Shown here: positions 38,926 through 45,158 of the stretch, in pieces | Layout of the letters: the number at the start of each line of letters is the position of its first letter | Position numbering within the stretch: the first letter of the stretch is position 1 | DNA from: Kangiella sediminilitoris | Lineage (GTDB): Bacteria > Pseudomonadota > Gammaproteobacteria > Enterobacterales > Kangiellaceae | Assembly: GCF_001708405.1 (NCBI RefSeq) | Contig: NZ_CP012418.1 | Coordinates: 1,888,501 to 1,952,500, forward strand | DNA length: 64,000 nt | Reading direction: 5' to 3' | Translations under genes and position numbers: made by a program | Notes under the pieces: model-generated | Database searches by the model: none | Told to the model about the DNA's origin: nothing | What the model saw: only the letters and a program-made list of their open reading frames with translations

Positions 38926-39854
38926 GCGATCTTCTCCGCAATACGCATAACCGCGCTACGTGCGCGGTTATTTCTTGCTAACTCCTCGTCACCAGCTCTG
39001 GTAAACTTGCCGACCTTTTTCATCCGCCGCTTGATCATGTCTTCTGTCACTGGCAGTCCAGGCGGAAAATCCTGACCTCTTTCCTGTTTTTGTATAAACC
39101 GCTTTACCATTCGGTCTTCCAGCGAGTGAAAGCTAATGGCAACAATTCGACCACCGACTTTTAAGCACTCAAGTGACTGCTCTAGCGTTTTAGCTAAATC
39201 ATCCAGTTCGCTGTTAACCGCAATTCTTATTGCCTGGAAGCAGCGAGTCGCCGGATGTTTATGTTTTTCCCAGCGAGGATGAGCTTCTTTAATAATTTCA
39301 GCCAGCTGTAGCGTCCTTGTAATTGGAGCCTTCTGGCGTTTCTCAATAATTGCTCGAGCTATCCTCTTTGCATAACGTTCTTCACCATACGTTTTGAATG
39401 CCCATACCATGTCCTCTTCTTCAGTATTGGCAATCCAGCCCTCTGCTGTCTGTCCACTACTGGTATCCATTCTCATATCCAGTGGACCATCCTGCATAAA
39501 GCTAAAGCCTCGCTCAGCTTGATCTAACTGTGGTGATGACACTCCTAAGTCCATCAAAACCCCGTCAATCTGACCGAACAAACCATGTTCTTTAACTTCC
39601 TGTTCCAATAATGAAAAACTTCCATGTATTATTTCAAACCGTGAATCTTCACGCTCCAGTGCCTGGCCTTTCTCAATTGCCTGAGGATCTTTATCAAAAG
39701 CCATTAAACGACCGTTTTCTGATAGCGCAGACAATACTGCCCGACTATGACCACCGCGGCCAAATGTGCAGTCAATGTATATGCCATCAGGGTTGATCAC
39801 TAGAGCCTCCACTGCTTCATCTAGTAGAACCGAATCGTGCGCCTTGTCTTTCAT
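38922..39854 (-). CDS. rsmH: 16S rRNA m4C1402 methyltransferase
   Basis: Methylates N4 of C1402 in 16S rRNA. The 310-aa protein has DSVLLDEAVEAL at the N-terminus, the SAM-binding IDCTFGRGGHS (27-36 region), DLGVSSPQLD, RGFSFMQDGPLDMRMD, and ISFHSLEDRMVKRFI, the RsmH/MraW signatures. It starts 2 bp after mraZ, as in most dcw clusters. Confidence 0.97.
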   Translation of the reverse strand: MKDKAHDSVLLDEAVEALVINPDGIYIDCTFGRGGHSRAVLSALSENGRLMAFDKDPQAIEKGQALEREDSRFEIIHGSFSLLEQEVKEHGLFGQIDGVLMDLGVSSPQLDQAERGFSFMQDGPLDMRMDTSSGQTAEGWIANTEEEDMVWAFKTYGEERYAKRIARAIIEKRQKAPITRTLQLAEIIKEAHPRWEKHKHPATRCFQAIRIAVNSELDDLAKTLEQSLECLKVGGRIVAISFHSLEDRMVKRFIQKQERGQDFPPGLPVTEDMIKRRMKKVGKFTRAGDEELARNNRARSAVMRIAEKIA

Positions 39855-39856
39855 AA

Positions 39857-40312
39857 CTAAAACGCCAGGTCCGGTAAATTCTCTGTATCAAGTGGACCTT
39901 CACCTAATGCAGCCACATCTTCTTCAATCTTCTGATGCCAGTTGGTTTCATTCCAGATTTGGAACGTTTTACCTTGGCCAGCAAGAAGTACTTCCTTCTC
40001 TAATTGCGCATACTCACGCAAAACAGGAGGTAGAAGAATACGTCCATTGCCATCGATTTCATGCTCAGATGCATGTCCGAGTAACATTCTTTTGATACGA
40101 CGTTGATTAGGATCGGTATTGGAAAAAGTGTCTAGGGTTGCTTCGAGTTGCTCCCATTGGGGTAGTGGGAAAAGCAGTAAACATGGGTCAAACAGGTCAA
40201 TAGTAACCACAATTTGATTAGCGCAAGCATCATGAAAACGCGAGCGGTACTTCGCCGGGATGGCGATGCGACCTTTCGCGTCCATATTTATTGCTGTTGC
40301 GCCTCTAAACAT
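39857..40312 (-). CDS. mraZ: Transcriptional regulator MraZ of the dcw cluster
   Basis: A 151-aa protein with two SpoVT-AbrB-like domains: FRGATAINMDAKGRIAIPAK at the N-terminus and EHEIDGNGRILLPPVLREYA in the second half (about 92-111). MraZ forms ring-shaped multimers that bind direct repeats in its own promoter and repress the dcw operon in E. coli. Four candidate boxes with 10-bp spacing lie about 200 bp upstream. It is the first gene of the long minus-strand cluster. Confidence 0.97.
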   Translation of the reverse strand: MFRGATAINMDAKGRIAIPAKYRSRFHDACANQIVVTIDLFDPCLLLFPLPQWEQLEATLDTFSNTDPNQRRIKRMLLGHASEHEIDGNGRILLPPVLREYAQLEKEVLLAGQGKTFQIWNETNWHQKIEEDVAALGEGPLDTENLPDLAF

Positions 40313-40373
40313 TGGCTTCTTCTGACCCCATTTAACTCATTCGATGAAATCTTGCTTCTGCTTATTCTGTGGG

Positions 40374-40430
40374 GAGAATTTAGAAAGGGCTCATTGGGAG
40401 AGAGCTCAACCAACCGCTTTCTAAATTCTC
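40374..40430 (-). repeat. Perfect 14-bp inverted repeat in the mraZ leader
   Basis: GAGAATTTAGAAAG (40374-40387) and its exact complement CTTTCTAAATTCTC (40417-40430) enclose 29 bases. The element lies between the predicted dcw promoter and mraZ, 62 bp before the start codon, so the RNA would fold into a long stem. No U-tract follows, so it is not an ordinary terminator. Role unknown. Confidence 0.65.
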
Positions 40431-40510
40431 GACTCCACTGAAATCAGGTCTTGCATTTTCATCTTTTAACAACGCTCAGTAGTCGGTTGATCTTCACTGA
40501 TCCTATTCGA

Positions 40511-40550
40511 TCCACTTTGCGACACTTTTCTCCACTTCTCTACACTATAT
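40511..40550 (-). promoter_or_regulatory. Four MraZ boxes (10-bp direct repeats)
   Basis: On the minus strand four consecutive decamers contain GTGT, GTGG, GTGT and GTGG, the last three preceded by A-runs (AGTGTAGAGA, AGTGGAGAAA, AGTGTCGCAA, AGTGGATCGA). The 10-bp period and AAAGTGK-like core match described MraZ binding boxes. The array starts inside the -10 element, as expected for autorepression. Confidence 0.75.
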
Positions 40551-40572
40551 GAAGTTTGTATGATTTTTGCAA
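40544..40572 (-). promoter_or_regulatory. Predicted main promoter of the dcw cluster
   Basis: Minus strand: -35 TTGCAA, 17-bp spacer, -10 TATAGT (5 of 6). Transcription would start near 40536, within the MraZ box array, giving a leader of about 225 nt. From here to about 40940 no gene is seen up to glsA on the other strand. Confidence 0.65.
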
Positions 40573-40940
40573 GGCAAATTTGCAAGTAAAATGTGAAAAA
40601 TGTCCTTATTTGACAAACACTTAGCATGGGTTAGTTGGCACTAACAAACACGCAAAAATAAAACTCAAGTTTTTCATCAAATTAGCGTTATAAGTTAGAA
40701 ATTACTTTAAGTTAAATTGTATTTTTTAGGGTAAAACTGTCGATAAAATCAGGAACTGAGGCGGAAAAAGCCAATTTTTGGGATTATTTTTCTATATTTC
40801 TCGATTTTTAAGGGGATTTACCTGTTACTTCTTCATTATCCTATAAGTAGGCATTATAAAACAGCCTTTTTATTGACTGATATTTAAGCTCTAGCTTGCT
40901 ACACTGATGGCATTGGCACATTGAATCTGACCTTAAACCT

Positions 40941-41891
40941 ATGAATTATCAAGAGATATTCCAGGAAATTAGTAACGAACTCAAAGGATTTGATGAAATC
41001 GGCCAGGTCGCGACCTACATTCCAGCACTGGCAAAAGGCAATCCCAATAAATTCGGTATGTACCTGGTGACTGAAGAAGGACACGAATATGCTCATGGCG
41101 ATACTGAAGAGCCCTTTTCGATACAAAGTATTTCTAAGGTTCTGTCGCTTGTTTATGCCTTTAAATTAGTTGGCACTGACTTATGGAAGCGTGTTGGCGT
41201 CGAACCTTCCGGCAGCCCTTTTAATTCACTGGTGCAACTGGAATATGAACAAGGGATACCCCGGAACCCTTTGATTAACGCCGGCGCCATAGTCATCTGT
41301 GACATATTGATTAGCCAGCTAGAAAATCCCTACGACGACTTTATTCGCTTCGTTCGTGAGCTCTCGGGTAACCCCAACATCCAATACCGCGAAGAAACAG
41401 CAGCTTCGGAAAAGGAATGTGGTTACAAAAACAACGCCCACATTAATCTCATGAAATCTTTTGGCAATATTGATAATGACGTCGAGCAGGTACTCGATTT
41501 CTATTTTTATCTATGCTCTATCGAAATGTCATGCAAAGATTTGGCCCAGACATTTATGTTCTTGGCACGGGGCGGCAAGAATCCACTTACTAACAAAAGA
41601 GTACTGACGGCGCAGGAAACCAAACGAATAAATTCTATCATGCTGCTTTGCGGCTTTTATGACGAAGCTGGTGAGTTCGCATTTAAAGTGGGACTACCTG
41701 GGAAAAGTGGTGTAGGAGGTGGTATCGTCGCTATTTATCCCGATCAATATAGTATCGCCGTGTGGAGCCCTGGATTGAATAGTAAAGGTAATTCAAGCAA
41801 AGGGATTAAAGCTTTGGAAATTTTTACAACCATTACTCAATCCAACGTGTTTGGGCCAATGCCGATTTTTGATGAGCTAGAGTACGAGTAA
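40941..41891 (+). CDS. glsA: Glutaminase (serine-dependent GlsA family)
   Basis: Hydrolyses glutamine to glutamate and ammonia in the cytoplasm. The 316 residues carry the beta-lactamase-like catalytic pair in FSIQSISKV (Ser63, Lys66), and the family motifs GRVGVEPSG-like (RVGVEPSGSPFN), GIPRNPLINAGAI, CSIEMSCKDLAQTFMFLARGG and GLPGKSGVGGGI. Length is slightly above E. coli YbaS (310). In E. coli such glutaminases support acid resistance; here the only link visible is the GGA-hairpin RNA just downstream. It stands alone and divergent from mraZ. Its ribosome site is weak. Confidence 0.95.
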   Translation: MNYQEIFQEISNELKGFDEIGQVATYIPALAKGNPNKFGMYLVTEEGHEYAHGDTEEPFSIQSISKVLSLVYAFKLVGTDLWKRVGVEPSGSPFNSLVQLEYEQGIPRNPLINAGAIVICDILISQLENPYDDFIRFVRELSGNPNIQYREETAASEKECGYKNNAHINLMKSFGNIDNDVEQVLDFYFYLCSIEMSCKDLAQTFMFLARGGKNPLTNKRVLTAQETKRINSIMLLCGFYDEAGEFAFKVGLPGKSGVGGGIVAIYPDQYSIAVWSPGLNSKGNSSKGIKALEIFTTITQSNVFGPMPIFDELEYE

Positions 41892-41974
41892 TAACCTCTG
41901 GTAACAATGGACAATGTCTCACAAAACCTTCATCTTTTACGACTATATCCCTCACACTAATTATAGTTAAATAA

Positions 41975-42160
41975 CAATCGAACCAATGGAATGGTTCCAC
42001 TCAAAAGGACAGGAGTGATGGATTATTCTCAGGAAGAGAATATCTCAGGACGAGAACTCTAGGAAAGAGTCTCTTATGGAAGAGAACAGCTCAGGAAGAG
42101 CTTGTTGGTATAAAGGGGTGTTACACAGGACGTGTACCCCCTTCCAGCAACTTAAAAATG
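41975..42160 (+). ncRNA. Candidate Csr/Rsm-type CsrA-binding RNA (sRNA or mRNA leader)
   Basis: Eight short hairpins follow one another, each with GGA in or at the loop: stems at 41980-41997, 41998-42017, 42024-42042, 42043-42055, 42056-42070, 42071-42084, 42088-42102 and 42122-42136. Five loops are the pentamers AGGAA or AGGAC closed by GC-containing stems, and flanking bases often give CAGGA. Repeated GGA loops of this kind are the hallmark of CsrB/C and RsmX/Y/Z RNAs, which sequester CsrA/RsmA. A -10-like TATAGT lies at 41962-41967; the -35 is poor. I saw no GacA-type upstream palindrome. No U-tract ends the RNA, so it may continue as the leader of the 76-codon ORF. The 3' boundary is therefore uncertain. 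Confidence 0.65.
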
Positions 42161-42183
42161 GATTATGAGAAAAGGAGTTTCCT

Positions 42184-42414
42184 ATGGCTATTAAGCTCAT
42201 ACAAAAATACCAAGGCTGGTGGGATTCCAGTCAAAACCGCGGTTATTTCTGGTTTACTTACTACGATAACGAGCGCAGTCGCTCAATCCCCGTTAATGCA
42301 GAACAGTTTCAAATAATCATGGACATGCTACGCAATGAGAAGCCCGTCTATGGTGATCATACTCGTGCTCTAGTCACCACTCAATCTGAAGAGACTGGAG
42401 AGGAAGAGTCTTAG
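42184..42414 (+). CDS. Uncharacterised 76-aa protein downstream of the GGA-hairpin RNA
   Basis: Family not recognised. The ORF starts with ATG after an AGGAG ribosome site 7 bases upstream; that site lies in a small self-complementary stretch (AGGA-GTT-TCCT), so translation may be controlled. The protein is compact, with an aromatic-rich core (YQGWWDS, YFWFTYYD), a short helix (AEQFQIIMDMLRNE) and an acidic tail rich in Glu (EETGEEES). No signal peptide or membrane segment is seen. Codon use looks like its neighbours, supporting a real gene. A stem-loop with a T-run follows about 30 bp later. Confidence 0.65.
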   Translation: MAIKLIQKYQGWWDSSQNRGYFWFTYYDNERSRSIPVNAEQFQIIMDMLRNEKPVYGDHTRALVTTQSEETGEEES

Positions 42415-42442
42415 TTTTTACAACAGACTTTAAAAGCATAAT

Positions 42443-42510
42443 AGTCAGCGCCTCTAATATCTCAGACTACCCCTAGTGACTTCTGATGAAAAACCGGCGC
42501 TGACTTTTTT
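42443..42510 (+). terminator. Terminator with an unusually long loop
   Basis: Ten-bp perfect stem AGTCAGCGCC / GGCGCTGACT closes a loop of 43 nt and is followed by TTTTTT. It ends the transcript of the 76-codon ORF, and possibly that of the GGA-hairpin RNA upstream. Confidence 0.7.
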
Positions 42511-42595
42511 CAGTACTAAGCTAAACAACAACTTTTGCCAAAATTATTAAGCTCAGGCAAACTAATGCCACCTGTACAAGTCCCGCCAATTGAGC

Positions 42596-43108
42596 ATGAG
42601 TGATAACCGACAACTCGAACACCACGATCATCTAGGTGGTAATAATAAGCATCCTATAAGAATTCTAGTTCATGACATTACAGTGCCGATGAATGTTGGC
42701 AGCATATTTCGTATAAGCGACGCACTAGGCGTGGAAAAAATTTACCTGTCAGGGAACACTCCCATTCCACCAAATAATAAAATTAGAAAAACGTCACGTA
42801 GTACGGAAAAGTACGTCGATTACAAAACATTCGTTAATCCGGTAGAGCTAATAGAAGAACTAAAGGAAGATAATTACACCATTGTCGCGCTGGAAATAAC
42901 CAGCGACAGCATTCCCATTCAAGAACTGAAGCTAGAAAAAGACACCAAAATTTGCTTAATACTCGGCTCGGAAAACTCGGGGGTTAGTGAAGACTTGCTA
43001 AGCCTAGCCGACATCACTACACACATCCCCATGCTGGGACGTAATTCATCAATGAACGTAGCTACGGCGTGTGGGATCGCGGTTTATAGTTTTACTTTTA
43101 ACCAGTAA
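42596..43108 (+). CDS. SPOUT/TrmH-family RNA 2'-O-methyltransferase
   Basis: A 170-aa RNA methyltransferase of the SpoU/TrmH class using S-adenosylmethionine. The three family motifs are visible: PMNVGSIFR (31-39), LGSENSGVS (123-131) and the knot-forming SSMNVATACGIAVY (151-164). The target RNA cannot be told from sequence. No N-terminal substrate domain is present, so it is a minimal knot protein as in TrmL-like enzymes. The ATG at 42596 is chosen over a TTG two codons earlier; neither has a clear ribosome site. It stands in the accessory interval between mraZ and rnpB. Confidence 0.85.
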   Translation: MSDNRQLEHHDHLGGNNKHPIRILVHDITVPMNVGSIFRISDALGVEKIYLSGNTPIPPNNKIRKTSRSTEKYVDYKTFVNPVELIEELKEDNYTIVALEITSDSIPIQELKLEKDTKICLILGSENSGVSEDLLSLADITTHIPMLGRNSSMNVATACGIAVYSFTFNQ

Positions 43109-43118
43109 TTAATTTTAG

Positions 43119-43157
43119 ATGTTCATTTTCTTTGTGCCTGACCGCAGGGAATCCCTT
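43119..43157 (+). repeat. Left copy of a 39-bp perfect inverted repeat
   Basis: Begins ATGTTCATTTTCTTTGTGCC and ends in GGAATCCCTT. Its exact reverse complement is at 44038-44076. The outer part can also pair with a nearby GGGGCAAAGAAAAC stretch (43158-43172) to form a local hairpin. It starts 11 bp after the methyltransferase stop codon. Confidence 0.9.
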
Positions 43158-43389
43158 CGGGGCAAAGAAAACGAACCAAAAGAAAAGGCACCCTGCGCGT
43201 TAGGTCCTTCGGACTCCCCTCGTTCACAAAAGTTATTTACGCGCCGCTAAACGAAACATCTCTGTTTCGTCTTAACTAAATTAGGCTCTCCCAAGGGGAT
43301 TCCCTACGGTCACCTACTAATTTACGCTATAACTTTTTCTCTCTCGGCTAACTTTAAAGGGGTTATAAGAGCATAAGCCTACGCCAGTC
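43158..43389. other. Repeat-rich noncoding stretch
   Basis: No gene seen. It contains several small dyads (GTCC-TTC-GGAC near 43211; CGAAACA-TCTC-TGTTTCG near 43246) and a degenerate third copy of the GGGATTCCCTGCGGTCA core near 43315. It looks like a composite of short intergenic repeat elements. Confidence 0.5.
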
Positions 43390-43423
43390 ATAGGTTGGGT
43401 TAGCCGCTAGGCGTAACCCAACA
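43390..43423 (+). repeat. Palindromic GTTGGGTTA-type intergenic repeat, left copy
   Basis: The sequence starts ATAGGTTGGGTTAGC and ends GCGTAACCCAACA, forming a hairpin. A near-identical copy lies inverted at 44127-44158. It resembles a short palindromic repeat I recall from intergenic regions of unrelated bacteria. Confidence 0.7.
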
Positions 43424-43428
43424 ATGAA

Positions 43429-43911
43429 TTAGGAGAGTATTAACTCATGCACAAAGTAACTTTGTTTGTGTCCCTTTTTTTCATACTGTTCTGCTACAAA
43501 CTGGGCACTGCTTTTGTCGAGAAAAGTTTTAATTAAAATTTCGTTGACGTTGTCATCCAGTCGGTATAACGCCCACTTAGCTGGGCCTAACTCATCGTTT
43601 TTCCATAAAAGATCGTTATCATTGAGTTGTAATTTATCCAGAAGAGTATTTAGTGCTGTTTTAGAGTTAGACTCGAAACTTTGTATTTGAACAGAAGTTC
43701 CCCATTGCTGCTCTACATGCGGAGAAGAGAGCCAGTAGTTTATGCCATCTATCTATACGATAGCAGAATTGAGCTCTCCGAGGCCGTTTTCAGAGTATGT
43801 TGTTAGCTTAAAGTCAAACTTAGAAGCTAGCTTGCTTAATGCAAATGGAAGGGTGCACAGAGGGTAAGGGCTAGCAATTTCTAACCATTCTCCTTCAGTG
43901 ACTTGTTTCAT
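43429..43911 (-). pseudogene. Uncharacterised ORF interrupted by one in-frame amber codon
   Basis: Reading from the ATG at 43911, 52 codons are followed by TAG at 43753-43755, after which the same frame stays open for 107 more codons to TAA. Both parts look like ordinary protein (SKLASKFDFKLTTYSENG before; DGINYWLSSPHVEQQWG and KWALYRLDDNVNEILIK after) with no frame change. So this is either a gene inactivated by a single base change or a sequencing error; readthrough is possible but has no support. The protein would be a soluble, acidic 159-residue molecule of unknown family. It lies between short inverted repeats, which suggests acquired DNA. Confidence 0.6.
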
Positions 43912-44037
43912 AGTTCATAAGCCGTAGAAAATAATCTTGATATAGGTGAAGGTAACATACCAAATTGGAATTAGGTTAACCGTTTGTACTTTTTAAGTGT
44001 TTATTTCGCTTTTATAGCGAGCTACTTTTCTTGCGCC

Positions 44038-44076
44038 AAGGGATTCCCTGCGGTCAGGCACAAAGAAAATGAACAT
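44038..44076 (-). repeat. Right copy of the 39-bp perfect inverted repeat
   Basis: Exact reverse complement of 43119-43157. The similarity continues imperfectly inward for about 13 bases. No target-site duplication was visible outside the pair. Confidence 0.9.
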
Positions 44077-44126
44077 AGAAATACTCATGGCATTGATAAT
44101 AAACCTGGAACTATAAAAAGATACAC

Positions 44127-44158
44127 TGTTGGGTTACGCCAAAGCTAGCCCAACCTAT
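44127..44158 (-). repeat. Palindromic GTTGGGTTA-type intergenic repeat, right copy
   Basis: Inverted relative to 43390-43423, differing mainly in the loop (TTT in place of CGCTA) and one stem base. It lies just past the right 39-bp repeat, about 30 bp from the 3' end of rnpB. Confidence 0.7.
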
Positions 44159-44189
44159 AAAAGTGGAGGGCCTCAGCGCAAAAAGCGAA

Positions 44190-44546
44190 AAAGAAAAGCT
44201 GGCCGATAAGCCGGATTCTGTCGTGGACAGTCATTCGTCTAGGCCATCAATCGCTCGATGGCTCCAGCAACCTACCCGGTTCCAACGCGAGCCACGCCAT
44301 ACGGAACCCTATTTGGTCTTGCTTCGGGTGGGGTTTACCATGCCGCTTACTGTTGCCAGAAGCGCGGTGCGCTCTTACCGCACCATTTCAACCTTACCTG
44401 CTCCGAAGAACATCGGCGGTATATTTTCTGCTGCACTTTCCGTCGGCTTACGCCGCCCAGGCGTTACCTGGCACCCTGCTCTATGAAGTCCGGACTTTCC
44501 TCTCCTCATGCACGGGGCACGAGCAGCGACTGTCTGGCCAGCTTTG
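44190..44546 (-). ncRNA. rnpB: RNase P RNA, bacterial type A
   Basis: Catalytic RNA that matures tRNA 5' ends. On the minus strand the conserved blocks occur in order: CAGACAGTCGC near the 5' end, GAGGAAAGTCCGGACT, CATAGAGCAGGGTGCCAGG, AACGCCTGGG, TGCAGCAGAAA, AACAGTAAGC, GGTAAACCCCACC, GAGCAAGACCAAATAGG, and near the 3' end GACGAATGACTGTCCACGAC with GAATCCGGCTTATCGG. The outer P1 helix pairs AAAGCTGGCC with GGCCAGCTTT, and the following TTTTCTTTTT makes P1 part of the terminator. Plus-strand reading frames across this interval are antisense artefacts. Confidence 0.97.
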
Positions 44547-44551
44547 CAGCA

Positions 44552-44579
44552 AGTTTAGTCCTCGCACAAAAAAAGGCAA
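44552..44579 (-). promoter_or_regulatory. Predicted rnpB promoter overlapping the upstream terminator
   Basis: Minus strand: -35 TTGCCT, 16-bp spacer, -10 TAAACT, placing the start near the first base of P1. The -35 lies in the 3' arm of the terminator of the DUF3016 gene. Confidence 0.5.
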
Positions 44580-44600
44580 GGAAAAGTTACTCTCCTTGCC
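44567..44600 (-). terminator. Terminator of the DUF3016 gene
   Basis: Stem GGCAAGGA / TCCTTGCC with a 10-nt loop followed by seven T on the minus strand, about 20 bp past the stop codon and about 20 bp ahead of rnpB. Confidence 0.88.
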
Positions 44601-44619
44601 CTTTGGCTAGTTTAAAAAT

Positions 44620-45147
44620 CTAGTTGAGTATATTTTCTTTAACCCACTCTTTAAACATTCGTTTTTCATAGTAAAACCCTTCTCTAGAGCGCTTCCATGT
44701 CTTCTCATGATGAAGATAGTTCATATCTTTAATACTTGCATTACCCTGTTTTACTACATTCTTATTGTTATCCAATAACTTATAGCTGAAACTCATTCTA
44801 GGGAAGTCAACGTCCTTCATAACTCGAAATTCATTAGTTGCCCCGAACTGTACTGCTCCAGCCAAATCCAGGTCATTGATCTTTAGAACTAATGTCTGAC
44901 CTTCAGGCAACTCTTCGCTATATTCCGTAAAGAATTTATCAAAACTACGTTTTACACGCTCATGGAAGGCTCCTCTAGGTTCCATCGCTGGGCTAACATC
45001 CCGGAAGTCATTAAAATCACCCCAGGTGACCTCGATGGCGGACTTGCCTTTAGCATCATTTTCAGCGTCAGCAACACTAAGAGAAGGTGCCATAGCTAAT
45101 GATATTAAAGCAATTATACCTGTTATGTACGATTTAAAGTTATACAT
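44620..45147 (-). CDS. Exported DUF3016-family protein
   Basis: A 175-aa protein with a clear signal peptide (hydrophobic 9-21, cleavage likely near SVADA). The mature part begins with AIEVTWGDFNDFRDVSP, resembling the DUF3016 family, which has no known function; it appears all alpha/beta with a basic C-terminal helix (EKRMFKEWVKENILN). No lipobox. It should be periplasmic. It lies 11 bp after rsmI on the same strand, but the pairing is not one I recognise, so function cannot be inferred from context. Confidence 0.7.
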   Translation of the reverse strand: MYNFKSYITGIIALISLAMAPSLSVADAENDAKGKSAIEVTWGDFNDFRDVSPAMEPRGAFHERVKRSFDKFFTEYSEELPEGQTLVLKINDLDLAGAVQFGATNEFRVMKDVDFPRMSFSYKLLDNNKNVVKQGNASIKDMNYLHHEKTWKRSREGFYYEKRMFKEWVKENILN

Positions 45148-45158
45148 ATAACCTCCGA

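Noticed and set aside
42024-42102. Repeated GGAAGAG units considered as a CRISPR-like or tandem repeat array
   Set aside because: Units are too short and unequal, and each is part of a local palindrome; RNA hairpins explain them better.
43466-43690. 74-codon plus-strand ORF in the repeat island
   Set aside because: Opposite strand of the amber-interrupted ORF, which has better protein character.
44163-44623. Three overlapping plus-strand ORFs of 85-121 codons
   Set aside because: They lie antisense across RNase P RNA, whose conserved blocks are unmistakable on the minus strand.
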